This document shows, piece by piece, positions 1 to 8,699 of a stretch of 49,902 nt of DNA (position 1 is its first letter; the number at the start of each line of letters is the position of its first letter). Below the pieces are notes generated by a model. That model was not told where the DNA came from, did not search any database, and worked only from the letters and a program-made list of their open reading frames with translations. The translations under genes and the position numbers were made by a program. This stretch comes from an uncultured Clostridia bacterium (GTDB taxonomy: Bacteria; Bacillota; Clostridia; Christensenellales; Aristaeellaceae). The DNA is taken from NCBI GenBank assembly GCA_945928315.1, contig CAMENN010000006.1:1-49902 (forward strand), read 5' to 3'.

Positions 1-593
1 ACGGCGATGCCGGTCAGCGTGTTGATCATGGAGATGGCGTCCGCGCCGGCCTCCTGCGCCGCGAGGGCGTTTTCGGTGATGTCGGCGACGTTGGGCGTCA
101 GCTTCACGATGAGCGGCTGACGCGCGAACTGCTTGACGGCCTTCGTGATGGCGTAGACGCTCTCCGGCTTCACGCCAAAGGCCACGCCGCCCTCGTGCAC
201 GTTCGGGCAGGAGATGTTCATCTCCAGCAGGTGCACACCGGTGGGCGCGAGCACCTCAGCCATCTTGCAGTACTCCTCGACGCTCGTGCCGGTGATGTTG
301 GCGATGACGGCGACGTCTTTCGTCAGCAGCCACGGCAGGTCATGCTCAATGAAGCTCTCCACGCCGGGATTTTGCAATCCGACGCTGTTGAGCATGCCGC
401 TGGGCGTCTCCGCGATGCGGGAGGGCGGATTGCCGGTGCGCGGCTTCAGGGACAGGCCCTTGACGGAGATGCCGCCGAGCTGACCGATGTCGTACAGCTC
501 GTCGTACTCGCGTCCGAAGCCGAACGTGCCGCTGGCGGCGATGACGGGGTTTTTGAACCTGACCCCGCACAGGTCGAGGGACAGATCAGCCAC
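1..593 (-). CDS. pyrD: Dihydroorotate dehydrogenase, class 1B catalytic subunit (partial, 3' end outside window)
   Basis: PyrD oxidises dihydroorotate to orotate in UMP synthesis; class 1B enzymes work as a PyrD-PyrK heterotetramer in the cytoplasm and pass electrons to NAD. About 197 N-terminal residues are present: an FMN-barrel start (VRFKNPVIAASGTFGFG), the segment GLQNPGVESF, and the MNISCPNV motif, typical of the family. The gene runs off the left edge. The start is a GTG at 591-593, chosen because GGAGG lies 9 bases upstream and because it overlaps the pyrK stop by 8 bases, which suggests translational coupling. Neighbouring pyrK supports type 1B over 1A. The function is secure; the C-terminus is not visible. 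Confidence 0.95.
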   Translation of the reverse strand, partial: MADLSLDLCGVRFKNPVIAASGTFGFGREYDELYDIGQLGGISVKGLSLKPRTGNPPSRIAETPSGMLNSVGLQNPGVESFIEHDLPWLLTKDVAVIANITGTSVEEYCKMAEVLAPTGVHLLEMNISCPNVHEGGVAFGVKPESVYAITKAVKQFARQPLIVKLTPNVADITENALAAQEAGADAISMINTLTGIA

Positions 594-1356
594 GCAGGTC
601 CACCTCCTTCGCGTCGAACACGGGGCCGTCCTTGCACACGCGCTTATAGCCCCATGTGCCGTCCGGGTGGACGGCCTTCACGTTACAGCCGAGGCACGCG
701 CCGATGCCGCAGCCCATGCGCTCCTCGAGTGAGAGCTGGCAGGGAATGCCGCACTCGAGCGCGATTCTCTGCACGGCGGCAAGCATGGGTGCGGGGCCGC
801 AGGCCATGATGAGGTCGGGCCGTTTCTCCTCAATCGCCGCGAGCAGCGGTTTGGTGACGAGCGCGCGCTCGCCGAGGGTGCCGTCGTCGCTGACAGCGGT
901 GACAGCGCAGGGCGTCTGCGTCATGCCATAGGCGTACTCGCGGCCGCGGAAGCCGAAGAACGCGCGGGAATCGGGCGTGGCGAAGCTGTCCATGGCGCCG
1001 CAGATGGGCGCGACGCCGACGCCGCCGCCGACAAAGTAGATCGTCTGCGCGCCGCAGCCGTCAAAGCCGGTGCCCAGCGGGCCGAGGCACTGCACAGCGT
1101 CGCCGGGCTTCACGGCGCAGAGGATCTGCGTGCCGCGTCCCTTGGGCTGGATGGCGAGGGTGAGCGTGCCGGCGGCGGGATCAAACGCCATGAGGCTGAT
1201 CGGTCGGCGCAGCACATGTGCGCCATCCGGCACGAGCATGTGGATGAACTGGCCGGCCTTCGCCGTGCGGGCGATCTCCGGCGCATGGAGGACGATGCGG
1301 GTGAGCCCTGCGCACAGCGGCTCGCAGGACAGGACCCTCGCGGTGATCTCTTGCAT
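586..1356 (-). CDS. pyrK: Dihydroorotate dehydrogenase electron transfer subunit
   Basis: PyrK carries FAD and a 2Fe-2S cluster and moves electrons from PyrD to NAD. The 256-residue protein shows the ferredoxin-reductase-like FAD segment (RRPISLMAF, near residue 55), the NAD-binding glycine stretch IYFVGGGVGVAPI, and a C-terminal cysteine cluster CGIGACLGCNV followed by a further Cys in YKRVCKDGPVF, the expected four cluster ligands. The reading frame stays open far upstream through the palindromic repeat, but family length and the AAAGGAAG site 6 bases before the ATG at 1354-1356 fix the start there. It overlaps pyrD by 8 bases. It is separated from pyrF by about 500 bases of repeat, although it is on the same strand and in the same pathway. 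Confidence 0.95.
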   Translation of the reverse strand: MQEITARVLSCEPLCAGLTRIVLHAPEIARTAKAGQFIHMLVPDGAHVLRRPISLMAFDPAAGTLTLAIQPKGRGTQILCAVKPGDAVQCLGPLGTGFDGCGAQTIYFVGGGVGVAPICGAMDSFATPDSRAFFGFRGREYAYGMTQTPCAVTAVSDDGTLGERALVTKPLLAAIEEKRPDLIMACGPAPMLAAVQRIALECGIPCQLSLEERMGCGIGACLGCNVKAVHPDGTWGYKRVCKDGPVFDAKEVDLRG

Positions 1357-1401
1357 AAGCAACTTCCTTTGGGTTGGATGGTATGGATGGGCGACGGAGA
1401 A

Positions 1402-1855
1402 GGGAGCGTTGGGACTGCCGTCCCATGCCCTGCTTGGGGCGCTGCCCCAAACCCCGCAAGGGACATTGTCCCTTGACCCTTCCCCGATTCGCGCGGCTTC
1501 AAGCGGCTTTTCCTCTGCCGGAATTGTCGCCTTCGGCTCCTCTCCGGCTTGCGTTTTTTTGGCTGCTTCGCGTTGGGGAGCGTTGGGACTGCCGTCCCAA
1601 ACCCTGCTTGGGGCGCTGCCCCAAACCCCGCAAGGGACATCGTCCCTTGACCCTTCCCCGCTTCGCGCGGCTTCAAGCAGCTTTTCCTCTGCCGGAATTG
1701 TCGCCTTCGGCTCCTCTCCGGCTTGCGTTTTTTGGCTGCTTCGCGTTGGGGAGCGTTGGGACTGCCATCCCAAGCCCTGCTTGGGGCGCTGCCCCAAACC
1801 CCGCAAGGGACATCGTCCCTTGACCCTTCCCCGCTTCTCGGCGGCTTCAAGCAGC
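1402..1855. repeat. Tandem palindromic repeat, about 2.6 units of 173-174 bp
   Basis: Units begin at 1402, 1576 and 1749 and are nearly identical; the last is cut short. Each unit holds consecutive short inverted repeats: GGGAC-N4-GTCCC, TTGGGGC-GCT-GCCCCAA and AAGGGAC-N3-GTCCCTT, then a GCCGGA/TCCGGC pair around GCCTTCGGC and a run of T (plus strand). The array fills the pyrF-pyrK gap inside the pyr operon. A related unit occurs at 48890-49010. No protein is evident, although several frames stay open by chance. It resembles dispersed intergenic REP-like elements of high-GC clostridia; the exact family is unknown to me. Confidence 0.9.
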
Positions 1856-1861
1856 TCTATC

Positions 1862-2800
1862 TTATTTGATCGGCTTTCCCACGGCGGCGAGGCAGGAGCT
1901 CAGGTCCTCGCGCATGCGCAGGGCCTCCGCGCGCGCGGCCTCGTCAAACGCCATGCCCTCGCGCTTCTTCCACGCGCAGAGGATCGAGCGGGACGCGTTG
2001 ACGATCGCGCCGTTGCCGTTCGCATCGAAGCAGCCCGCAATGTCCGTGCCGGTCGCGCCCTGCGCGCCGTAGCCCGGCACCAGGAAGAACGTGTGCGGCA
2101 TGCGCGCGCGCAGCGCCGTGCCCTGCTCCGGATACGTCGCGCCGACGACCGCGCCGATGACGGAGTAGCCCGTCTCCCCGCGCGTCTCCTCGCCCCAGCT
2201 CTCCACCAGATCCGCCACGGCCTCATAGAGCGTGCGGCCGTCCTCAAAGCGCATGTCCTGCAGCTGGCCGGAGGACGGGTTGCTCGTTTTCACCAGCGAG
2301 AACACGCCGGTGCCGTTCGCCGCGCAGGCATCGACAAACGGCTTCACGCCGTCCACGCCGAGGTACGGGTTGATCGTCGCGATGTCGGAGGCAAACGCGC
2401 GCGTTTCGCCCTGCGGCATCGGCGTCGTGCCGACGTAGGCGTTCGCGTAGCAGCCCGCCGTCGCGCCGATGTCGTTGCGCTTGACGTCGGCCATCACAAT
2501 GAGGCCCTTGTCCTTGGCGTACTGCATGGTCTTCTCGAAAGCGGTCATGCCCGCCGGGCCGTACATCTCGTAGTAGGCGACCTGCACCTTCACCGCGGGC
2601 ACGATGCCGCACAGCGCGTCCACCAGGCGCACATTGTACTGATAGACCGCCTCCGCCGCGTCCTCGAAGGAGCGGATGCCCTCCGGCAGGATCTCCTTCA
2701 CAAAGCTCTCCGGCAGGTACTCGATGCGGGTATCGAGGCCCGCGACGGTCGGATTCTTCAGCTCGCTGATGCGCGCGTACAGCCTGTCCATGATGTTCAT
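1862..2800 (-). CDS. pyrF: Orotidine 5'-phosphate decarboxylase, type 2
   Basis: PyrF decarboxylates OMP to UMP, the last step of de novo pyrimidine synthesis. The 312-residue length fits the longer type 2 subfamily rather than the roughly 240-residue Bacillus type. The catalytic Asp-Lys-Asp motif is seen as VMADVKRNDIGAT near residue 100. Other family segments are the N-terminal GLDTRIEYLP and SLVKTSNPSS. The ATG at 2798-2800 follows GGAGG by 9 bases and lies one base after the pyrC stop, so the ribosome binding site is inside pyrC. Downstream come the tandem repeats and pyrK. Confidence 0.96.
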   Translation of the reverse strand: MNIMDRLYARISELKNPTVAGLDTRIEYLPESFVKEILPEGIRSFEDAAEAVYQYNVRLVDALCGIVPAVKVQVAYYEMYGPAGMTAFEKTMQYAKDKGLIVMADVKRNDIGATAGCYANAYVGTTPMPQGETRAFASDIATINPYLGVDGVKPFVDACAANGTGVFSLVKTSNPSSGQLQDMRFEDGRTLYEAVADLVESWGEETRGETGYSVIGAVVGATYPEQGTALRARMPHTFFLVPGYGAQGATGTDIAGCFDANGNGAIVNASRSILCAWKKREGMAFDEAARAEALRMREDLSSCLAAVGKPIK

Positions 2801-2801
2801 A

Positions 2802-4088
2802 TCAGATGTCCTCCTTGTCGATCACGCGGCCGCCGACGATCGTCGCGCACACCGCACCATAGTAGGTTCTGCCGTCAAAGGGCGTGTTCTTGCCCTTGGA
2901 AACGAACTTCTTTGCATCCACGGTCACCTCGCGCTCCGGGTCGAGCAGCACGATGTCCGCCGGGGCGCCGATGCTCAGCGTGCCGCCGGGCACGCCCAGA
3001 ATCCGCGCGGGCTGCGTGCTCATCAGCGCGATGAGGCGGCTCATCTCCATCCTGCCGGAGCGCACCAGCTCGGTGTTGCTCACGCAGAACGCCGTCTCAA
3101 ATCCGCTGATGCCGCTGGCCGCGAGGGGGAACTCCACGCGCTTTTCGTCCTCATGGTGCGGCGCGTGGTCGGTGGAAATCGCATCGAGCGTGCCGTCCAC
3201 CAGACCCTCGATGCAGGCCTGCCGGTCGCTCTCCTCGCGCAGCGGCGGGTTGACGCGGCAGTTGCTGTCATAGCCCGCCACCCATTCGTCCGTCGCGCCG
3301 ATGTAGTGCGGCGTCGTCTCGGCGGTCACGCGCACGCCGCGCGCCTTCGCCTCGCGCACCAGCTGCACGCCGCCCTTCGTGGAGAGGTGGCACAGGTGCA
3401 CGTGCTTGCCCTCGGCCTCAGCCACGAGGATGTCGCGGGCGACCATGACCTCCTCCGCCGCGCGGGTGATGCCCGGCAATCCGAGCTTTGTGCTCATGAA
3501 GCCCTCGTTCATCACGCCGTCGCCGACGAGGCCCTTGTCCTCGCTGTGGCTCATGATGAACACGCCGAAGTGGTCAGCGTACTGCATCGCCAGCCGGAAG
3601 AGGTTGGAGTTGGTGACGGGCCGTCCGTCGTCGGAGATGGCGACGATGCCGGCCTCCTTCATGCGGCCGATCTCGGCCATCTCCCTGCCCTCCAGCCCCT
3701 TCGACACCGCGCCGACGGGATAGACGTGCACGCCGCTGCCCTTCGTCTCCGCCTTCTCGATGATGTAGCGGGTGACGGCGGCGCAATCGTTGACGGGGTG
3801 CGTGTTGGGCATGCAGCAAACGCCGGTGAAGCCGCCGCGGGCCGCCGCGCGCGTGCCGGAGACGATGTCCTCCTTGTATTCCTGGCCCGGATCGCGCAGA
3901 TGGCAGTGCAGGTCGATGAAGCCCGGGGCCACGACGCGGCCCGCCGCCTCGATCACCTGCGCGCCGTCTGCGGGAAGGCCGGGCGCGACCGCAGCGATTT
4001 TTCCGTCCTCGATGCGCACGTCGAGCGCGGCATCGATGCCGTTGGCGGGGTCGATCACGCGGCCGCCGCGAATGAGCAGATTCTCCAT
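2802..4088 (-). CDS. pyrC: Dihydroorotase
   Basis: PyrC cyclises carbamoyl-aspartate to dihydroorotate. This 428-residue protein is a type I amidohydrolase: the zinc-binding HxH is in GFIDLHCHLRDPG (near residue 60), a later His is in VHLCHLSTKGG, and the catalytic Asp lies in ISTDHAPHH near residue 305. Length and motifs match Bacillus-type PyrC. The start ATG at 4086-4088 has GGAGGG upstream and sits one base from the pyrB stop. It is part of the minus-strand pyr operon under the PyrR leader. Confidence 0.97.
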   Translation of the reverse strand: MENLLIRGGRVIDPANGIDAALDVRIEDGKIAAVAPGLPADGAQVIEAAGRVVAPGFIDLHCHLRDPGQEYKEDIVSGTRAAARGGFTGVCCMPNTHPVNDCAAVTRYIIEKAETKGSGVHVYPVGAVSKGLEGREMAEIGRMKEAGIVAISDDGRPVTNSNLFRLAMQYADHFGVFIMSHSEDKGLVGDGVMNEGFMSTKLGLPGITRAAEEVMVARDILVAEAEGKHVHLCHLSTKGGVQLVREAKARGVRVTAETTPHYIGATDEWVAGYDSNCRVNPPLREESDRQACIEGLVDGTLDAISTDHAPHHEDEKRVEFPLAASGISGFETAFCVSNTELVRSGRMEMSRLIALMSTQPARILGVPGGTLSIGAPADIVLLDPEREVTVDAKKFVSKGKNTPFDGRTYYGAVCATIVGGRVIDKEDI

Positions 4089-4089
4089 A

Positions 4090-5013
4090 TTAGCCCTCCC
4101 TCCGGGTCAGCATGTAGAGCAGCGCCATGCGCACGGAAACGCCGCTCTCCACCTGCTGGGTGATGACCGACTGCGCGCTGTCCGCCGCGCTGGAGGCGAT
4201 CTCCACGCCGCGGTTCATCGGGCCGGGATGCATGACGAGCGCGTTCGGCCTGGCCAGCGCGACGCGCTCCGGCGTGATCTCCCAGTGGTCGCAGTACTCC
4301 GCGACGGACGGGAACAGGCCCTTCTGCTGGCGCTCGCGCTGGATGCGCAGGCCCATGACGACGTCCGCGCCCTCGCAGGCGTCCTCGATCGTCGGGGCGA
4401 CGGTGCAGCCCAGCTCCTCGATGCGCACGGGGATGAGCGTCGGCGGCGCGCAAAGCACGACCTTCGCGCCCATCGTCGTGAGGCCGTAGATGTTGGAGCG
4501 CGCCACGCGGGAGTGCATCACGTCGCCGCAGATGGCGACCTTGATGCCCTCGAGGCTGCCCAGGTGCTCGCGCATGGTCATCATGTCGAGCAGCGCCTGC
4601 GTCGGGTGCTCGTTCATGCCGTCGCCCGCGTTGATGACGTGGGCCTTCACATGCCGGGCGAGCAGCGCGGGCGCGCCGGACATCGGATGGCGGATGATGA
4701 TGACGTCGGTGCCCATCTGGTCAAGCGTCACGCCGGTATCGATGAGCGTTTCGCCCTTGGCGACACTCGACGCGCTGGCAGCGATGTTCGCCGCCGCGGC
4801 GGACATGTACTTGCTGGCCAGCTCGAAGGACATGCGCGTGCGGGTGGAGTTCTCGTAAAACAGCGTGACGATGGACTTGCCCTGCAGGTGCGCGGTCTTC
4901 TTGTTGCTGGAGCGCACGATCTGGCGCATGGTCAACGCCGTGTCGAGAATCTGGGTGATCTCCTCGCGGCTCACGCCGTCAAGGCCCAGCAGATCCTTTC
5001 TCTTCATGCTCAC
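4090..5013 (-). CDS. pyrB: Aspartate carbamoyltransferase catalytic subunit
   Basis: PyrB joins carbamoyl phosphate and aspartate, the first committed step of the pathway. In 307 residues it shows the carbamoyl phosphate loop FYENSTRTRMSFE near residue 55, GMNEHPTQALLD, and the aspartate-side motif MHPGPMNRG near residue 265. No pyrI regulatory subunit gene is present, as in Bacillus, which fits control by PyrR at transcription. The GTG at 5011-5013 is chosen from the AAAGGAA site 8 bases upstream; an ATG two codons later is possible. The gap to pyrR is 19 bases. Confidence 0.97.
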   Translation of the reverse strand: MSMKRKDLLGLDGVSREEITQILDTALTMRQIVRSSNKKTAHLQGKSIVTLFYENSTRTRMSFELASKYMSAAAANIAASASSVAKGETLIDTGVTLDQMGTDVIIIRHPMSGAPALLARHVKAHVINAGDGMNEHPTQALLDMMTMREHLGSLEGIKVAICGDVMHSRVARSNIYGLTTMGAKVVLCAPPTLIPVRIEELGCTVAPTIEDACEGADVVMGLRIQRERQQKGLFPSVAEYCDHWEITPERVALARPNALVMHPGPMNRGVEIASSAADSAQSVITQQVESGVSVRMALLYMLTRREG

Positions 5014-5032
5014 GTGGGACGTTCCTTTCTGC

Positions 5033-5782
<750 letters not shown>

Positions 5783-5807
5783 TCACAAACCGCGCGAAAA
5801 GCGGCGC

Positions 5808-6746
5808 TCAGATTCCCCTCAGGATGTCGATGACCGTCTCCAGCTCCTCCGGCTTCACGATGTCACAGTCGCGTCCGGCCTTCACGCAGTCCGCGAAATA
5901 GCGGATCTCGTTGGCATAGGCGTTGGTGCCGGGCAGGCTGATGCCGCCGGTCTCGCCCGACCCCGCCTCCACGGTGCGCACGCCGCCGCCCACCTCGTAG
6001 ATGCGCAGCGTGCCGTCCAGCACGGCCAGCGCCCGCTCGAACTGGAAGCGGAAGCCCGCCGTGAACGGATAGGGCGCCGCATACCACGTCGCCTCGGTGT
6101 TGATGTAGAAGTCGCCGTAGTCGTAGACCGCGGTGAACGCATCCTGCTCCGGACGGCGCGCGCGGAAGGAGTCGACGTCCTTCGGCCTGCCGAAGGCGTA
6201 GACCATGAAGTCGAGGTCGTGGATGTGCAGGTCAAACGGCACCAGTCCGCTGCGCGCCTCGTCCATCATCCAGCCGTCCCAGCTCCACCGCGGGCGCTGC
6301 CCCAGCCGCGTCATCGTGCCGGAGAGCAGCCTGCCATAGCGCCCGCTGTCATGGATTTCCCTGAGCGCGACATACTCCGGCCAGAAGCGCAGCACCTGCG
6401 CCACCATGAAGCGCACGTTCATGCGCCTTGCCGTGCCGTACAGCCGCGCGACGTCCTCCCTGCGCAGGGAAATGGGCTTTTCGCAGAGCACGTGAATACC
6501 CCGCTCCATCGCCCGGACCGCCACCTCCGCGTGCAGATACGTCGGCAGGCAGATGTCCAGGATGTCGAGCTCCTCCTGCCGGAGCATCTCGTCCACGTCG
6601 GTATAGTGCCGCTTGCCGGGGTACTTCTCTATCTGACCGGGGCGCACGTCGCACAGCGCGACCAGCTCCGCGTCCTCCATGGCCTCCCACGCCGGGATGT
6701 GTGCGCCGCTGATGCCGCCCACACCGCAAAGTCCAACCTTCAGCAT
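5808..6746 (-). CDS. Gfo/Idh/MocA family oxidoreductase
   Basis: This is a predicted NAD(P)-dependent sugar or inositol dehydrogenase of 312 residues. The N-terminal Rossmann motif KVGLCGVGGISG, the LVALCDV strand end, and the family's conserved EKP (HVLCEKPISLRRED, near residue 95) are all visible; the C-terminal half is the usual alpha/beta dimerisation and substrate domain. The frame is open earlier, but homology starts at the ATG at 6744-6746, which has GGAGGATAAG upstream. It follows the sugar isomerase gene by 4 bases, so both enzymes are probably co-expressed and act on one sugar derivative. The substrate cannot be told from sequence. Confidence 0.9.
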   Translation of the reverse strand: MLKVGLCGVGGISGAHIPAWEAMEDAELVALCDVRPGQIEKYPGKRHYTDVDEMLRQEELDILDICLPTYLHAEVAVRAMERGIHVLCEKPISLRREDVARLYGTARRMNVRFMVAQVLRFWPEYVALREIHDSGRYGRLLSGTMTRLGQRPRWSWDGWMMDEARSGLVPFDLHIHDLDFMVYAFGRPKDVDSFRARRPEQDAFTAVYDYGDFYINTEATWYAAPYPFTAGFRFQFERALAVLDGTLRIYEVGGGVRTVEAGSGETGGISLPGTNAYANEIRYFADCVKAGRDCDIVKPEELETVIDILRGI

Positions 6747-6750
6747 CGCC

Positions 6751-7587
6751 TTATCCTCCATAGACCTCGTCGATGATCGCCGCGAGCACATCCCGGGCAT
6801 GGCAGACGTCCTTCTCCTGCTGCTCGCCGTCGATCTCTCGCTCGATGGTCACATAGCTGTCATAGCCCAGCGCCCGCAGCCGGGCGAACAGCGCGCGGAA
6901 ATCCACCCTGCCCTCGCCCAGACGGGTCTCCTCGCCCAGCTCATGGCCGTTGGTGGGATAGCGGCCGTCCTTCGCGTGGATGTTGCGCACATACCGGCCG
7001 ATGACGTCGAGCGCATCCACCGGGTTGGCCTTGCCGTAGAGGATCAGGTTGCCGGTGTCCAGGTTGACGCCCAGATTCGGCTCGCCCACCGTCTCAAAGC
7101 AGCGCAGCAGGGTCACGGGCGTCTCCTGCCCGGTTTCAAACAGCAGCCACTGCCCGTTCTCCTGAAGGTGGCGCGCCACCGTGCGCACGGCGTCGCACAG
7201 CGGCAGGAAGTTCGGGTCATCGGGATTCTCCGGGATGAAGCCCATGTGCGACGCCACGTCGGTCACGCCCAGGCTGCGCGCGAAGTCCGCGCCGTCGCAC
7301 AGGTTCTTCATGCGCATCGCGCGGTACTCCGGCGGCACCAGGCCGAGCGTTCTCTGTCCCTCGTAGAAGTTCCACACCCGCGGGCCCTCCCAGCCGCACC
7401 AGAAGGACGAAAGCTCCACGCCATACTCCTGCGAGAGCGCGCGGATGCCCTGTGCGTTCTCCTGTGTCCAGCGCTCCGGCTCCCAGGAGCACAGCTGGCA
7501 GCTGTCAAACCCCAGCGCGTGCAGCCGGGCAAAGCGCCTGCGCGTCTCGTCCGGCGAACCCAAATTGACCAGCGTTCCGATTCTCAT
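6751..7587 (-). CDS. Sugar phosphate isomerase/epimerase (xylose isomerase-like TIM barrel)
   Basis: This 278-residue protein belongs to the AP endonuclease 2 / xylose isomerase-like barrel family. Visible landmarks are the N-terminal MRIGTLVNLG, LGFDSCQLCSW, the metal-ligand segments LLFETGQE and LGVNLDTGNL, the histidine segment VRNIHAKDGRY, and YVTIEREIDGE at the C-terminus, whose Glu and His residues normally bind the divalent metal. The start at 7585-7587 follows a GGGGG site by 8 bases. It pairs with the downstream Gfo/Idh gene, a very common arrangement for inositol or rare-sugar catabolism. Reaction and substrate are inferred only at family level. Confidence 0.88.
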   Translation of the reverse strand: MRIGTLVNLGSPDETRRRFARLHALGFDSCQLCSWEPERWTQENAQGIRALSQEYGVELSSFWCGWEGPRVWNFYEGQRTLGLVPPEYRAMRMKNLCDGADFARSLGVTDVASHMGFIPENPDDPNFLPLCDAVRTVARHLQENGQWLLFETGQETPVTLLRCFETVGEPNLGVNLDTGNLILYGKANPVDALDVIGRYVRNIHAKDGRYPTNGHELGEETRLGEGRVDFRALFARLRALGYDSYVTIEREIDGEQQEKDVCHARDVLAAIIDEVYGG

Positions 7588-7695
7588 GAGCAGCGCCCCC
7601 TGTAACTGATTTTGCTGCCTCCATGATACCATGAATTCCGCCTCCGGGGTAGACCCTTTTCGCGCTTCGGGCGCCCCGCGCGGCGGGCCCTGCCG

Positions 7696-8244
7696 TCAGA
7701 CGGCCACGGTCAGCCGCTCGATGTCCCTGCCCTGCGCGAACTTGCGCAGATAGATGTCGGTGCAGTGCGCATAGCGCGCGAACAGCCGCTGCGCGCGCTC
7801 CACATCGCCGTAAACCTTCCAGCAGCCGACGCACTTGGCGCAGGTGCGCTGCGCGATGAAGCCCTCCACATCCTCCGGCGGATAGCCGAGGAACAGACCG
7901 ATCTCATGGGGAAACGCCTCCGACGTGCTCAGGCGCTCGCACAGGCGGCGCAGGCAAGCGCCCGTGTCCCCGGACGGATACCCACAGCCGTGCAGGATGG
8001 CCTGCGCCTGCGGCGCGCTCAGATCGCGCGCGAGCCGCTCCGGACGATAGACGTACACCAGACAGCAGCCGTCGCGACGGCGCAGCGGCAGAAAGCGCAG
8101 CCCCTTGCGGCAGAGCCGCCGGTTCAGGCTGCGAATGCCCGCCATCAGCTCACGCTCCGTCTCGCACGGGCAGGAAAACAGGCTGCCCGTCTTGAGCGAG
8201 GCCAGCGTCGGCGCGCAGTGACGGATCACCATTTCATCCGGCAT
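7696..8244 (-). CDS. DUF3793 family protein
   Basis: A 182-residue cytoplasmic protein of unknown function. It matches DUF3793 by overall pattern: a Cys-rich N-terminal half (SLFSCPCETERE), CCLVYVYRPERL near residue 60, the conserved FPHEIGLFLGYPPEDVEGFI near residue 110, and CVGCWKVYGDVERAQRLF near residue 138. The family is often found near ferrous iron transport and flavodoxin genes in Clostridia, which suggests a link to iron or redox (established association as I recall it; role unknown). The start has AAAGGATG 7 bases upstream. It is a single-gene unit with its own promoter and two palindromic operators, which supports metal-responsive control. Confidence 0.85.
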   Translation of the reverse strand: MPDEMVIRHCAPTLASLKTGSLFSCPCETERELMAGIRSLNRRLCRKGLRFLPLRRRDGCCLVYVYRPERLARDLSAPQAQAILHGCGYPSGDTGACLRRLCERLSTSEAFPHEIGLFLGYPPEDVEGFIAQRTCAKCVGCWKVYGDVERAQRLFARYAHCTDIYLRKFAQGRDIERLTVAV

Positions 8245-8263
8245 CGAATCATCCTTTCCATAT

Positions 8264-8279
8264 GTTAGAATCGTCTAAC
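8264..8279. promoter_or_regulatory. Palindromic operator 1 in the DUF3793 leader
   Basis: GTTAGAATCGTCTAAC is a perfect inverted repeat (GTTAGA/TCTAAC, 4-base centre). Its core GTTAG-N6-CTAAC is the same as in operator 2, with the same spacing. It lies in the 5' untranslated region, 20 bases before the start codon. The layout recalls DtxR/IdeR/MntR-type sites (TTAG...CTAA). Confidence 0.7.
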
Positions 8280-8339
8280 CGCAGACGGAAGAACCGCCGC
8301 CCCATGCGTCCTTTGGAGCGGCGGATTTTCCCGGGAGGA

Positions 8340-8357
8340 GGTTAGTTTTATCTAACC
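8340..8357. promoter_or_regulatory. Palindromic operator 2 at the DUF3793 transcription start
   Basis: GGTTAGTTTTATCTAACC is a perfect inverted repeat with 6-bp arms. It lies 6 bases after the -10 box and so covers the predicted +1, the classic position of a repressor site. Between the two operators is a further inverted repeat (CCGCCGC/GCGGCGG) of unknown role. Confidence 0.75.
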
Positions 8358-8363
8358 ATCAAG

Positions 8364-8392
8364 AATATACCACGCCTGCAAGCCTTTGTCAA
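8364..8392 (-). promoter_or_regulatory. Promoter of the DUF3793 gene
   Basis: Minus strand: -35 TTGACA (8387-8392), spacer of 17, -10 TATATT (8364-8369). The near-consensus promoter would be strong unless repressed at operator 2. Confidence 0.85.
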
Positions 8393-8603
8393 GGGGGCTG
8401 CGCGCACTTTTTTCGTCTTTCTGCCCGTCCGCCCGCACAGCCATTCTGCCCGGACACGCCGCAACCTATGCGCGTTCCCGGGCTCACGGCTTTGCCGCCG
8501 GGATCGTCTTCGCCCGGAAGCACACGATGTGGACTGCCCGTACGCAGACCGACACGACCCGGCCGGAACGTTCCTGTCCAGGCAAAAGCCACCGGTTTGT
8601 GAA

Positions 8604-8632
8604 CCGCCGTCCCCCGTTTCAGAAGACGGCGG
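8604..8632. terminator. Possible weak terminator hairpin after the polysaccharide operon
   Basis: CCGCCGTC and GACGGCGG form an 8-bp stem in the 300-base gap between the DUF3793 promoter and the last glycosyltransferase gene. Neither side has a clean T run (TTTTT is 5 bases beyond the stem on the plus strand), so termination is uncertain. I see no gene in 8393-8699. Confidence 0.35.
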
Positions 8633-8699
8633 CACACTTTTTACAGTTATAAAACATTAACCTGATATGAACAGATCATCAGTCCGGGCGCACAAATGC

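Noticed and set aside
586-1806. pyrK as a 406-residue protein with a 150-residue N-terminal extension
   Set aside because: The extension is the translated palindromic repeat; family length and a ribosome site place the start at 1356.
1402-1855. CRISPR array
   Set aside because: Units are 173-174 bp, directly adjacent and almost identical throughout, with no variable spacers and no cas genes.
1070-4163. Long plus-strand open frames opposite pyrK, pyrF and pyrC
   Set aside because: They are antisense to well-conserved pyr genes, have no homology or ribosome sites, and arise from high GC codon bias (Arg/Ala-rich translations).
8386-8652. Small genes on either strand between DUF3793 and the polysaccharide operon
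   Set aside because: Composition is that of random GC-rich frames; one overlaps the DUF3793 promoter.
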